From Golubevia sp. BC0850 (taxonomy: Eukaryota > Basidiomycota > Exobasidiomycetes > Golubeviales > Golubeviaceae), in NCBI GenBank assembly GCA_012976225.1, contig JAAVVG010000002.1, positions 1,736,001 through 1,800,000 of the forward strand: a DNA stretch of 64,000 nt, given 5' to 3'. The notes beneath the pieces are model-generated. The model was given only the letters and a program-made list of their open reading frames with translations, was not told where the DNA came from and ran no database searches. The position numbers and the translations under genes were made by a program. Of this stretch, positions 24,024 through 35,447 are shown in pieces. The stretch's first letter is position 1, and each line of letters starts with the position of its first letter.

Positions 24024-24958
24024 ATGATTTCCTCAATTTTACGACCGAGTTTAAGTCTAGCCAGTCGTTCAATCGCAAGAACTTCAACAAAATCCGTAGC
24101 CTTGGCCTCAACCAGGAGTAGGCAATTCAGTTGTTCAACTTCCATTAAAGCCATTTCCACCAGATTCACTCCAGAACATGAATGGGTCACTTTCGACGAT
24201 CAATCGAACATTGGAACAGTTGGGATCACTGATTACGCTCAACATAGTTTAGGTGACGTCGTTTATGTCGAATTACCCAGTGAAGGAAGTGAACTTACTC
24301 AGGGAGGTTAGTATATCTTGTACGTTGAGGAGCTGTTCTGCTTCTTCCTTCAGAATCACTATCTGAACTCGACTGAACTGAACCTGACTGTTCCATACCG
24401 TTCTCGAACTTCAACAGAACAAATCGGAGCGGTAGAATCCGTCAAAGCAGCTTCAGACATTTATTGTCCAGTTTCTGGTGTGGTTGAAAACGTGAATGAT
24501 AAGCTGGGAGACGCTCCAAACCTTTTGAACAAATCTCCAGAGAAAGATGGTGAGTAGTTTCTTTCAAAGCTTTCTCAAGAAGGTAGAGAGTTGGGGGAGG
24601 GGGTAGGGTTGGGCTTCTCCTCCGCAAAAGGTTCTCTTATCTTGTGACCCTGGTTGATGCGAAGGATAAGAACCCTTTCCTTTGCTAATGGGAGTTAGAA
24701 CCGATATCTGTCTCTCTTTCTCTTCCTTTTGGAAACCTCTTCGTTCTTTCATTGACATCAATATCTCACCTTCCCTCTCGCTCTTCTCTCCGTCCTTTCT
24801 GTTTCTCCCAAATCTCTATCCACCTTCTATTTTCCATCTCTCCCCTCTCCTCTATCTTCTTTCACCAAGGTTGGCTCTGCAAAATCCGTCTCTCAAAACC
24901 AGAAGAATTCCAAACTCTCCTCTCTGATGAAGCCTACAAGAAATTGTGCGAGGAATAA
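24024..24958 (+). CDS. GCV3: Glycine cleavage system H protein, mitochondrial
   Basis: Exons 24024-24306, 24418-24549 and 24870-24958 join in phase to 167 residues. The H protein carries the aminomethyl group between the P, T and L subunits on a lipoyl arm in the mitochondrial matrix. A Ser/Arg/Ala-rich, acid-free presequence of about 45 residues precedes [11 protein letters not shown]. The lipoyl lysine is K104 in [18 protein letters not shown], and the C-terminal [14 protein letters not shown] and [13 protein letters not shown] are typical. The ATG at 24024 was chosen because it opens the presequence; an upstream alternative in another frame has no support. Intron 2 is 320 nt. Confidence 0.95.
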
Positions 24959-25764
24959 AAAGAAAAACCATAAGAAGGGGGAGAATCCACTGTTTTCCTA
25001 TTCTCTTTTTGTATTCCAGTGGCTTTTTCATTCTGTTTAAAAAGGCTAGATAGAAGAGGGATCAGGGGATGAGTTTTTTTTGAAGGAGGAGAAGGGAGAT
25101 GATGGGAGAAAATTTGTATGTAGGATGTATGTTAGTGAACTCATAAATTAGAAGAATGTCTTCCTCGAAAGAGCACCTGGAAGGACTGAATGAGATAGAG
25201 AGCTTCACCTCCTTCCTATCCCAACTCCTCTATTTGTGATGGCAAGAGCACAGCTTGATCTGCATCTATGGAAAGGGGAAACATCGACTCTGTCCTACAG
25301 AAGACGAGCCCCTTCATCTCACATCTAGTACGTACTTCTCTAGATCTGCCAAAATGTTTCAATGGCAAACGGAGAGGCTGGAAACAGAGACAAGAAGAAA
25401 AGGTGAGTCTTCGAGATTCCGCGTCTACTTTCGAGCCTTGCAGCTTGTGCGAGGCATCTGACTCTACTTTTCTCTAGTTGCCACCTCATCGTCTCATCGA
25501 CTCTTTCAGACCGCTCGCAAGCGCTATGGAATGGGAATCCAGAGGTGGTCGGGAGCGAGGCGCGCCGGAGAAGGTTCGATCCTGAGATTCGAAAACAAAG
25601 GTACCAGTGCGGATTGATTAAGAGTCCCACGACGTGACAACGTGGATGGGGTTTCCAAAAGGTTTAAAAGGAGTCTCAACTTTATTTTTTTTCCCATTCA
25701 GACACTCAACACCATCTAAAGATCCTTCCAACTCGAACTGTGATCCTTCCTACTCGACTGTTAG
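24959..25764. other. Intergenic region upstream of the secreted-protein gene
   Basis: GCV3 3' flank, then about 500 bp with no supported gene. A TTTAAAAGG element near 25661-25669, about 100 bp before the next start, could be a TATA-like site. The open frames at 25255-25630 overlap on both strands and show no family features. Confidence 0.5.
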
Positions 25765-26442
25765 ATGAGGTTACATTTATCCATCCTAGCCTGTGGTCTT
25801 CTAGCCCTGACACAAGCGGCTTCAATACATGAGAACACAACGAAGCCACCTCAAGTTGAAGGACTCAAAGAAGACTCTCTCTTCAATGTAGTCAGCAGGT
25901 CTACAAGGGAAGAGAGTCGCTGCACAAAGGAAAAGGAAGAGACCTTGTGTTCTCCCGGACAGAGTTCTCATACTCAGAATTTGGGTCGCACCTTTGACCT
26001 TCTCTTCAAAGGGAAGGATGGAAAGAGCCAAGTGAGTACACCCACATCGATGAATTCTTCTCAGAGTTCCTCAACTGATCACTGCTTGCCTACAAAACCT
26101 AGACCACGGCCTACCTCGAGCTTGCCTTCATCAACAAAAAGAACAAGAGGGTCTCGATCGATTCGCGATTCGGTGCCAAAGTTCGAGGGGAGAAATCTCT
26201 CATTAAAGCGGATAAAATCAAGATCCCTTGCTCGGTCAAAGGAACATATCATCTGGTCATCGTCGATTACTTTTCAGAAAATGATGATGAGGACGGGTAC
26301 CGCAAGAAAGAAGAGAGCCTCTGGGTGAGCACAGCCGGAAGTGGGAAAGGTTCGTATGGACTCGCTAAAGAAACCCCGATTTTGTTTTCTTTATTCTTCT
26401 TGAACCCAACAGGGACCGTACCATGTCACCGCTGACTGTTAG
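25765..26442 (+). CDS. Small secreted protein, unknown family (candidate effector or wall protein)
   Basis: Exons 25765-26031, 26103-26324 and 26413-26442 join in phase to 172 residues. Residues 1-18 form a clear signal peptide (LHLSILACGLLALTQA). The mature part has four cysteines (in SRCTKEKEETLC, KIPCSVKG and the last residue of VTADC), no membrane segment, and alternating hydrophobic/charged stretches (TAYLELAFINKKNKRVSID, YHLVIVDYFSEN), suggesting a small beta-rich fold held by two disulfides. The third exon was chosen because donor 26325 gives a phase-0 join to the WGPYHVTADC ending. I recognise no family. Its place beside a decaying F-box-like gene suggests a fast-evolving accessory locus. 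Confidence 0.75.
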
Positions 26443-26950
26443 TCAAGCCAAGTTTTTCCTAGACCTGCCTGCTTCTTTCCGCTCAAGGGACGTCCTTTCG
26501 TGAATTCATTTCTTTCTTGTTTGTCCTTCCTCCTGGCCCCTCTTCTTATCCTCATCTGAGCCTTGTACAATGCATGATCTTTGGTTCTCAGTTTCTCAAA
26601 TGGCTTCGGCTCTTCGAAAAGTTGCACAACAACGTCGATCGAGGCTGAAGGGCTGAGGTTATGGAGAGGGGAGGAGTGCTTTATCATGCTCTCTCCAATT
26701 TCGAAGCTGCTGATGAATTGAAGCCGCGATCTTATCACTCTGATTAGATAGCGGATAATTCGATTAAATGTAGAGAAGAAGGAGAGTTCGTCACAGAAGA
26801 TGCAGCTCCTGACCTCTAATCATCCACTCCATTCTTTCCTCTACTTTATTCTATTCCTCATCTCTCAATCAGAGTTCAGAGGACGCTGAGAGATCAAGGT
26901 CGACAAAAGAGCTTTTCACCACCTTTAAATCATTTCTTCCTTCAATCAAA
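26443..26950. other. Intergenic region
   Basis: About 500 bp between the secreted-protein gene and the F-box-like gene. No gene recognised. Confidence 0.5.
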
Positions 26951-28054
26951 ATGGATAAGCTAGAACTCAAGACAGGAGCTGCCAAGGGAAGACTACTTGC
27001 CAAGCTAGACAATCTACCAGAAGATCTGTCTGTGCAGTCAGGAGAACAAGTCAGAAGTTGGACGCTGGTGGAGGATGAAGGAGAGAGAGAAGAGATGAGG
27101 GTGTGAGTTGTCACGTGTCTGGCCATTCCTTTGATCCCCATGTTCTTTGCGCAATTACTGACTTTCCTGAATCTGCATTTCTTGCTCTAGCCTGAGAAAT
27201 TTGACTCTTAGAGCGTTGTCCCTGACGTCCAGGTTAGGCTATCAAAGTTACTATCCCTCTCTCATCAGATATCTCCGCCTTTTCCTCTCTCAGTTGACTG
27301 CTTATTCTGAAGCATTGGAAAGAGGTATGGACTCCGGGCTGCAGGTTAAATCACTGACTGTCTACCGATCACGAATCGACTCCAAGAATCAAGTTTCTAT
27401 TCCTCTTTCTCAACTGGACTCGTTGGTTTCTTCAACCTCAAATCGATACGACTCTTACAAAGCAGTGCCGCGTTCAGAACGAAAGTTCTGCCGAGACAAA
27501 GCAGTGGGGAATGCGGTGAAGAACTTCTTCAGCAAGATTCAAAGCCTCCAGACCCTAGTAATCTTCTGCCCGGAGAGTGTCACCTCGGAGTCTCTTTCTG
27601 TCCTGTTAGAAAGTCCGCAGGAGACCTTGACTCACATGAGAATGATGGGGTTCCAGAACCTAGACTGGTCGATCACAGTCTCTTCAAACAGCTTAAGTTT
27701 ATCTGCCTTGGTTACAACTCTCTGGAACTACTTTCATATAGACCTCAGCAGCAACTCCCCTCAACCCTAAATGTTATCTACTTGCCATTTTACGTCGTGG
27801 ATGGTTCTCAACCGCAATTCGGGGACTGCGAAGAAGATACCATCCTCGCCTCTCTTCTCACTTCAGGACACCTTCCGAAACTCAAGGAAGTGGGAGTTCC
27901 GATGGGTTGCTGGAACTATAGGTATGAAGAGGCCCAATCTACTAGAAGCAAGGAGCTTTGGGTCGACAGAAGGAAACAGTTGCAAGAGCTGGAGATGTCT
28001 ACTAGTGGAAAGATTCCGTTGCAGCTTTTGAAGCCGAGGGAGATTCGTGAGTAG
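26951..28054 (+). CDS. F-box/LRR-like protein of unknown function, probably frameshifted
   Basis: Exon 1 (26951-27102) and exon 2 (from 27191) join in phase. The product begins MDKLELKTGAAKG and contains LRNLTLRALSLTSRLGYQ, resembling the segment after an F-box, then leucine-rich stretches (FFSKIQSLQTLVIF, ETLTHMRMMGFQNLDW). Near 27663-27672 the coding signal jumps frame: the first frame runs on to a stop at 27770 in unconvincing sequence, while another continues the leucine-rich pattern (LFKQLKFICLGYNSLELL) to a stop at 28054. One lost base at a TGG codon would account for this; no intron of sensible size does. So it is either a young pseudogene or a sequence error. The F-box assignment is weak. 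Confidence 0.5.
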
Positions 28055-28590
28055 TTCATCTCATTTGAAGATCAACTTTATTAAGACTTTCGATTTGCTG
28101 AACCGACAATCTTTTCAATTCTCTACAATCTCAGCGGGCGACAAATCTCAAGGAGAAAGCTGCCTCTCTAATGAAAGCTTGTAACCCCTTTTTGACGCGT
28201 GAGAGAGGCGATACAGCACTGATGAGTTGAATTCCAGTGAAGAAGGTGGTCACATTGGCAGAGAGGGAACAGAGAGGTTGAACGAAGTGCTTCAGTGTAC
28301 ATTGATACCTTTGTTAGTAAATCGATTCAAACCGAAGAGGCGCAATGATTTATAGTGGAAAGAAGAAGACAAAGCAATCTATACAAGGAGAACGAAGGGC
28401 GAAGAAATTACAGGCCGGCGAATTCTGAGGGGTCGAACAAATTGACATCTTTGGAAGCAGTGAGATCTGCCAAATCTGGTCTGTTCAATCTGCAACAAAA
28501 AAAAACAAATATTAGGAGGGGCAAGGATAAGAACAAAGTCAATGACAGCTCATCTCACTGGGCGAAGCTCTTCTTGCCCGATTCTGAGAC
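28055..28590. other. Convergent 3' intergenic region
   Basis: Between the F-box-like gene (+) and PEX5 (-). No gene supported. Confidence 0.5.
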
Positions 28591-31500
28591 TCACAGCTCC
28601 AAAGCGACTCTGAAAGTCTCCCACAGCGATCCACTCGTTACACTCGAATCCTTTTGCTGTTGGTCTAGATGAGCTCCTTCAACCTCCGCCTCTGCTTGCT
28701 GAAGATGAAGTGCTGTGTAAATGTGAGTAGCGGCATCGTTGTATAACTTTTGGGAGAGTCGATGATGAGTGTGAAAAGGGGAGAAGGTAGAGTTCAGCCA
28801 AGTATCAAAGCAGGCACCCAGGTAGCTTGTTGCTTTTCTCTCCGTCATTTGACACTCACTTTGAGATTCATACAAGCAACACAAGCATTGAAGTGAGCTC
28901 TAACGAATCCAGGCTGAAGCTCCAAAGCTCTTCCATAATATCCAATAGCTTCGTCACTTCTACCAGAGTTGGAAAGAGTAGCTCCTAATCGATTGTAGAG
29001 TAGCCAATCGTCCGGTCTAGCACCAAGAGCGGCAGAGAAGCAATCCACTGCCTTTTCGTATTCTTCGGAGGCGTTGAAGAGAACTCCCAGAGCTACTTGA
29101 ACGTCGGCGTCCATTTCAGCTCCGGCTGGCACAGATGCAGCACTTCTAGCTATAGCGATCAGGGTATCGGTGATCTCCTTGTGTCTCTGAGCTAGACCAG
29201 CAGCGACGTGAGAAGGGTTGACTGATCGATGAGCAGCGACGACGCTAGAGTACTTGTCATTCGAATCTATCCATCTTTCGACGCTCTCCATAGCGGCTTC
29301 TCTTTGATTCTCGTTGGTGTAAGAGACAGCTAAACCTAACCAAGCTTCTTTGCAGCTGGGATCGATCTCCAAAGCTTTGTGTAAAGCAGCGATAGCCATT
29401 CCTTCTCTCTCATTCTCTTGTTGTTTGAGACCCAAAGATAGCCAAGCAGCTGCGTTTCCTGGTTCGGCTTGAACTGCAGCTTCCTTTTCCAGGACGGAAT
29501 CTAGAGCTGAGAGCTGAGAAGAGGAAGCCTGATTGAGTGGATGATGGGAGTGGTGATAGGTAGTTCCACTGGGAGAGGCCATTCTATATGGATTCTCAGC
29601 CATAAACCTGTAGGAAGGAGCGCTTGAAGCAGACTGGGGTGGTTTGGACATTCTAGTTTGACGAGTCTCGTTTCTTGACATTCCATCAGGTCCGACGGTC
29701 CATTGATCCCAGTCGTCTTGTAGTTTGTCCCACTCTCCTTGCTGCCAACCATTCCTTCCTCGACCTGTTCCTTGCTCCCAAGCTCGACCGACGAAGTCTT
29801 GTTCTTCCATCGTGTCCGCCTGTTCGATGGCTGCAGCTTGATCGAAATCTTCCTCCCATCTCCCTTCTCTAGCTCCCAGGACTCCGCTCTCCAGACCTCG
29901 ATATCGATTGAACTCTTGAGCATCGGCATCGTCTTCCATCATCCTTGAAGCGACGTCTCCTCCATCTCCAACGAAGGCGCTTGCAGCCCTGTCTCTTGCT
30001 GCTTTCTCGATGGCTTCACTTCTTGCATCTTCTTCTGCCCAGAGATCGTTAAGTTCGGACCTTCCCTCGAGTTCCGCTGATAGAGTTGAGGAAGGAGCGT
30101 TTGTTGAAGCTCCAGTTCTTCCAAGCGATGATCTACCCATCGAGCTTTGCATGCTCGGAGGCAAGACGCCACTCTGACCTCTTGCGGCCATCTCGTTAGC
30201 CCACAGATAGGCCTCCTGCTGATTTCGTGGTCTGAAGTCTGATTCTCTTTCCTTTCCTTTTCCTTTCTCAGCCGCAGTATAGGAAGTCTGATCTGCATTA
30301 GTTGGTACGATATCTGCTCCTTTGATCCCAGCTTCTCTGTCTCGGAGTTTACGCATCAATTCTAAAAAGTTAGATTGAGCGAACTTAGAGTTGGTTTCGT
30401 GAGAGACGTTTGAGATGAGTTCGCCAGCTGTTCGAGCTAGATCATCGGCGTCTTGAGGTGAAGTTATGGTCTCTTGAGGGGTTTGCGAAGAAAGAGGAAG
30501 TTGGTTTGAAGCATAGGTGTGAGAGGAAGTCCGAGCTAGAGGAGAATTGGCTCGCTGGTCATGAGCTGCGAAGGCGGTATCCCAATTTGAGCTGTCTGAA
30601 AGTGGTAGGTATTGAGAAATACGAGGGTATGCAGAAGAAAGGGGGGAAGAAGTGGAAGAGAGTCAGGGACTGATTCGACGGAGAAGCTTCCTCCTGGCCA
30701 AAAAACTGCGTCTCTCGAATTTGAGGTGTGAGGAGCTCTTTTAAACATCTCATGATAATGCTTGCATCTTCTTAAAGCCAGAAGAAATTTCAAGGTGGTA
30801 ATTGCAGCCCTTGAGCCAGTGCCACTCTCATTCCCAACTCATTCCCAGCTCAGCCTTCCCTCTCCAGCTCGGACTTGGGACTCACCTTTCTGATGCATGC
30901 GACTGTCCTCTCTCAATCCAGTTCCTTGCATCTCCACGTCCATCCCCATAGCAGGCGAATGGTGAGAGTACATCGATCCAGTATTCTGATTCATCATTCT
31001 CATCTGATGGTTCATCGAACCGCCTCCCATGATTCCCATTCCACCCAAGCCCATTCCTCTGTTCATCATGTTCGACTGATTCATAGAAGGAGATTCCATT
31101 CTCTGAGGGGAATGCTCTTGAGAAGCAGAACCAACTTGATTCTTGTTTAGGAAAGCAGCGGCCCAACCGGAAGGAGCAGGTTGCTGCTGTTGCTGAGCTG
31201 GAGATTGATTCATGGTAGGTCTGAAAGCAGCTTCCATATGAAGATGATTGTTGAATTGCTGGTTCATGTGAGGGATTGAATCTAAGTGAGCTCCTTGAGG
31301 CCCGATAGCGGGTGCAAAAGGCAGAGAGCCTTGAAGTTTTGAGAAGTCGAAAACATTGGATGCTGCTGCTTGTTGTTGTTGTTGATGCTGCTGTTGATTT
31401 CTGAAGAACTCTTCTTCTCCGAATGGACCTGGGTTGGAGTTCGAGGGTCTTGATCTGAAACTTGATTGAGAGGAGGATGAAGGATTGAAGTTCTGTTGTC

Positions 31501-31615
31501 GATCCCATTGAGATCCACCTGCTGCTCCTTGATCTCCTCCTATCCTCTTACTCAGTTGAGCCAGTGGGTTCACTGGGCCACAGTCTGCACCTCCTATCAT
31601 AGATGGAACCGACAT
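28591..31615 (-). CDS. PEX5: Peroxisomal targeting signal receptor PEX5
   Basis: Exons 31615-30886, 30595-28860 and 28746-28591 join in phase to 873 residues. PEX5 binds PTS1 (SKL-type) cargo in the cytosol and ferries it to the peroxisome. The N-terminus MSVPSMIGGADCGPVNPLAQL carries the conserved cysteine (C12) used for monoubiquitin-dependent recycling. A Gln/Met/Asn-rich disordered half follows, with at least one W-x3-F motif (NWDTAF, about residues 248-252) for docking. The C-terminal half has TPR repeats (PGNAAAWLSLGLKQQENERE, PSCKEAWLGLAVSYTNENQ, PDDWLLYNRLGATLSNSGRS, PGFVRAHFNACVACMNLKLY), ending in the family's SLWETFRVALEL helix. The last acceptor (28747-28748) was picked because it keeps the NLKLYNDAATHIYTALHLQQ helix in frame. 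Confidence 0.95.
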
Positions 31616-32019
31616 CCTTCGAAAGGTGAATGATGGAGTAGGAAGGAAGTTGCATACTGGGTTGTAGGTCAAATCTGATATCTTGATTGCCGTACATCCG
31701 ACTTGAGTGATCCGAGCTCGCTCGTGAGTCGTGAATTGTAGTCGTCAACTTGTCATCGTTTAACTCCCATTCTTTCCATTGAAGCTTGAAGACTCAAACA
31801 CTCAAAAGGTGATCCAGTTGGACCTTTGTGAGAAAAATCTGAATGGATCCGTCCCTCTTGCCTTCCCCTCAGAAGCACTCATCATCCTCTCTCTCCATTC
31901 TCTCAACTCACAGCGAACTTCTACAGCCATCACTTTCAGTCACCTTCTCCAAACTCTAGATCCCTCAAGTCCAGCAAGGTACGAGCTAACAGCCTCTGAA
32001 CCCTTCTTATTAACTACGC
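31616..32019. other. Intergenic region between PEX5 and the RING pseudogene copy 1
   Basis: PEX5 promoter side. An open frame from 31779 gives only Ser/Leu-rich sequence without a match I recognise; it might be the degenerate 5' part of copy 1. Confidence 0.4.
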
Positions 32020-33419
32020 CACGATGTCGAGAGAGGACCAACAAAATAGATTGCCAGCTTACTTCTTTGCGCAGACTAGAATTCCTTTAACAGAAAGAGA
32101 AAGCAACGTGTCGTCAGAGAGCTGCAGAATGCACAACTGCTCAAACAAAGATTTACTCGACAGTAATCTTGCTTTGAAGCTGCCAGACTCAACTATGTGA
32201 ACGAGATTTAGCAATTCAAGACTTGAAGAGACGACTTGAGAACAAAATGTCTGCTCTCGAGAATTTGCAATTCGAAGAGCTGGAGACTTCAAAGGAACTA
32301 CGGAACCGAGATCTGGTGCTTGAAAGATTAGAGGTGGGATGAGTGGAGCAAGAGAAGTCTAATTTAGGTTTGAGAAGGGAAGTACGAAGGAAGTCTTCCC
32401 TTATCGAGGATCTAGAGCGGGAGCTAAAAGGAAAAAAGAAATCGGTTCAAGACACCAGCAAGCAATTGGCTCTTGTTTTAGAAAATCAGGATGTCGATTC
32501 TAGAACTTAGGAAAAAACTCTTCAACACCTGAATGGGAGATTACGGAATCAAGCACTCATCATAGAAAATTTGGAAACCAAACTGGAAGAGAAGGAAACC
32601 TCTATTCTGCAGAAGGATCTTCTCCTAGAAACTCTCCAAGACTCGATCAACGAAAAGAACCACGACATGTCTTTCGATTGAATTCCGAATACCGCAGCCA
32701 TCAAACTTTACCCTCTAGAGGCTCAGTTGATCTTGAAAGCTAAAGGATCATCAAGCTCAGAGTTATCACAAGTAGGGACTATTTTGGGTCTCAGAAACGC
32801 TTTCGGTGAGATGGAGAACGAGTTGAACCGTGAAATATGTTTCGAGCCTTGCTAGAGACATATTCTCGTAAGTATCTTGGAGTGGAAGGCTCCTTGTTGA
32901 GATCTTCACTGACTGAATTCCTTCTATCAGACTCACTCCTTGTGGGCATGTGTTCTGCTTAGGCTGTCTTCTGGGTCATTTCCGAAGCTCAACTCGTCAG
33001 AATTGCTGCCCAAGCTGCCGAAAAGATGTGAGAAGCCCACCTACTGAAATATGGATGATCAAGGCGGTGCTCCAACACCTAGTCGGGGTCGGAGGGGTCG
33101 GAAGTTGCTCAAGACTGAGTGAAGATAGGGAAGCTAGGGGAGAGGACCTAGGTAGAGGAGCAGCTTTATGGCAGGGTAAGTCGGCATTTGACAAAATGGA
33201 GTACTTTTGGACAAATGTCTTTCTCAGGCCCGTATTGACTTTTCGAAACATCTGAACTCCTTTAACTATCGTTTACTTCAGGCATCTTCTAAGCTCAAGT
33301 GGGATTCTCGGGTCAACTTTTATAAAAAAACGGCTGCTCTACCATCCCCTTTTCAATCGCGCGTTTTCGTCTCGTCACTACCCTCGTTGTCTGGCGCGGG
33401 CTACTTTTACTTGCTCTAG
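32020..33419 (+). pseudogene. Decayed RING-finger/coiled-coil gene, copy 1
   Basis: From about 32220 to 32800 the sequence reads as charged coiled coil (LENLQFEELETSKELRNRD and similar) broken by several stops and frame changes. At about 32810-32860 comes EMENELNREICFEPC, where the first RING cysteine is replaced by Arg and a TAG follows. After an intron-like gap (acceptor near 32929-32930) the second RING half is intact: LTPCGHVFCLGCLLGHF...CCPSCRKDV, then PPTEIWMIK and ARGEDLGRGAALWQG. A last exon-like piece gives ARIDFSKHLNSFN. It is a paralogue of the copy at 38037-39059. The full gene would have been a coiled-coil C3HC4 RING protein, probably a ubiquitin ligase. The 5' boundary is uncertain. 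Confidence 0.65.
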
Positions 33420-34123
33420 TCAAGCTGCTTCTTTCACATCGAGCTCATTCTCTGTCCTAATTTCTTTCTCTCGGTTGATTTCTGAGCTTTTGCCTTCCCT
33501 TCCTACGAAAAAAATATTGTTCTTGTTACTTCGTTTCTATTGTGCAGTTCTGTTCACTCTAGCGAAGCTAATTACTCCAGAGCTACGTGCTAACATAAGC
33601 TGCTATATTCATGCTTTGCTTTACTGGTGACGTTTGATGATGTCAAAAGGCTCTCCTCCTTCGGTGGGCTTTTGATCGTTGTATCAAATTTGATACAACG
33701 AACAAGCTTGCGTGAAATCCACAAACCTCTTTAAGTACAGCAAACAGCTCTCTGAGTACAGCAAAGAGGCAAGGTAAAGGAGCAACGCTTTTCCTGCTTT
33801 TCCTGAGTCAGCCAAAACTTAGAAGAAGTTCGAAAGGACCAAGAAATACTTTGGAGAGTCGGCGCGTGTGCGGAGATGAGAAGCAGCGGGATCGATGACC
33901 TCGTGGCAAATTCAAATCTCACTAAAAGGGTTGAGTTGAGGGGTAATAACACGTCGAGCTTTGATACGTTGATTGATGATGACATGACTTGCTCGTATGT
34001 AACTGTTTGCACTAGTATCCATGCGGTCTCCTAGTGGCTTCGCCGTGCATAAAAGGCAACAACTTCAGCAGGAATTTTTCTTACCTCTCTTCTACCTCTT
34101 CCACCGCACCAAAAATTTCCGAG
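33420..34123. other. Intergenic region with a perfect palindrome
   Basis: Between RING copy 1 and the aspartic protease gene. It contains the motif GTGACGTTTGA (33627-33637), also found after RING copy 2 (39055-39065), a 24-bp palindrome (33677-33700), and two AGTACAGCAAA direct repeats near 33733-33765. No gene. Confidence 0.55.
33677..33700. repeat. 24-bp perfect palindrome
   Basis: The 12-base arm CGTTGTATCAAA is followed directly by its exact reverse complement. It could be a binding site for a dimeric regulator, a target-site or end remnant of a small element, or a hairpin in an RNA 3' end. It stands alone in the window as far as I can see. Confidence 0.9.
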
Positions 34124-35447
34124 ATGAACTCTCTCTTGAGCCTGTTCAGCCTACTTACACTTTTCTCGATCACTCTCGATCTCGTCCTAGCATCTCCAAC
34201 TACGTCTAGCCCGGCCGCCTTGGCTCTCACGTTTAATCAGGTGGGTTCGATGACAATGTAGTTCTAAGCCGCTCTGCGCTTCCGTTAACCTTCCTTTCTT
34301 CTATCACGAAGGGCTTCTGGTCTGGGAAAGTGAAAGCCGGAGCTAGTGAGCTGGAACTGGTGGTAGACACTGGGAGCTACGCTCTCGTCATCAACGAAGG
34401 ATCCTATCAACCATCAAAGAATTCGGTTCAGACTCCAAAAAGAGGTGCGCTTGAGTTCAACGGTGCAAACGAGAATGGCACTCAATTCACAGAAGTGAGT
34501 GCACAGCCAGGGTCAGAAACCAGAATATGCTCATAACTAAGATTAGCTGACTCCTCTGAAACTACAGGTCTACATTTCCTACGTCAATGACTCAGTCTCC
34601 ATCTCAGGATATGATGTTCCAGAATTTTTGGTCGGAAACATAACATCTCAGTCTGATCTTTTGCCTTCTGATGGGGTCTTGGGTCTGTCACAAGTACAGG
34701 CGTACAACAACACTGACGATCAAAATGATGTCAATGGTCAGTCTTTCGTGCAGACCTTATGTGACCTTAATTTGATCGAAGAGTGTGGCTTTGGACTACT
34801 CTTTGGCAAACATCATAGGGGAGAATTGGTTTTTGGTCAGATGGATAGATCGAAGTACGCTGGAAAAGTGCAGGCAGTGAAAACTACACTGGTGAGTATC
34901 AAGTTCTTGTAAGTTTCATAGTCCGAACTGTAGAAGAGACGAGATTAATGTTCTGAATTCCAATCCCGACTTCTGACAGCATGACGACTGGGCCATAGAT
35001 CGAGAAACTACACCAATTCCAAAGATCGTCGTCAATTCCAAAGAGGTCATGAGGGTCAACCTTTCTTTCGACAGTGGAGGACCAGCCACTTACGCTCCAT
35101 ATTCTGAGGGAATTTCACTCTTCAAAGCCTCCAACGCTACCATCACGGAAGTCGAAGTAGAAGGAGGCAAGGTGGCTTTTGGGACGTATGTGTGCTCCAC
35201 CCCTCCTCCAAAGATTGGCTTCCTCCTTAATGACGAAGCCATCGAAGATACCTTATACTTCGATGACGATTCAAACATTTTGTCTAAAGAGATGGAAGAT
35301 GGAGCTGAGATCTGCAGACTTAACATCCTGGCAAGCACATTTCTGTTCAAAGACCAAGGTTGGTCGGTCGGACAATCGTTTTTTCAAGGCCGCTATGTTC
35401 AACACCAAATCAACGAGCACGAACTCAGATTTGCTCAGCTGAAATAG
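34124..35447 (+). CDS. Secreted pepsin-like aspartic protease (A1), divergent
   Basis: Exons 34124-34240, 34312-34494, 34568-34891 and 34980-35447 join in phase to 363 residues. A signal peptide (LFSLLTLFSITLDLVLA) is followed directly by the catalytic half without a usual basic-site propeptide. The first active-site motif is regular (ELVVDTGSYALVI), as is the flap region. The second is FDSGGPATYAP: the Asp is kept but the usual D-[ST]-G-[TS] is D-S-G-G, so catalytic geometry may be altered. N-glycosylation sites (NNT, NAT, NGT) fit secretion. Two cysteines in QTLCDLNLIEECG and further ones near the C-terminus match the A1 fold. Shorter than the GPI protease at 56658-59035. Lies within the accessory island. 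Confidence 0.85.

Noticed and set aside
27234-27269. 36-nt GT...AG segment as an intron in the F-box-like gene
   Set aside because: Too short for this genome and frame-neutral, so it neither helps nor is needed; it cannot repair the downstream frame jump.
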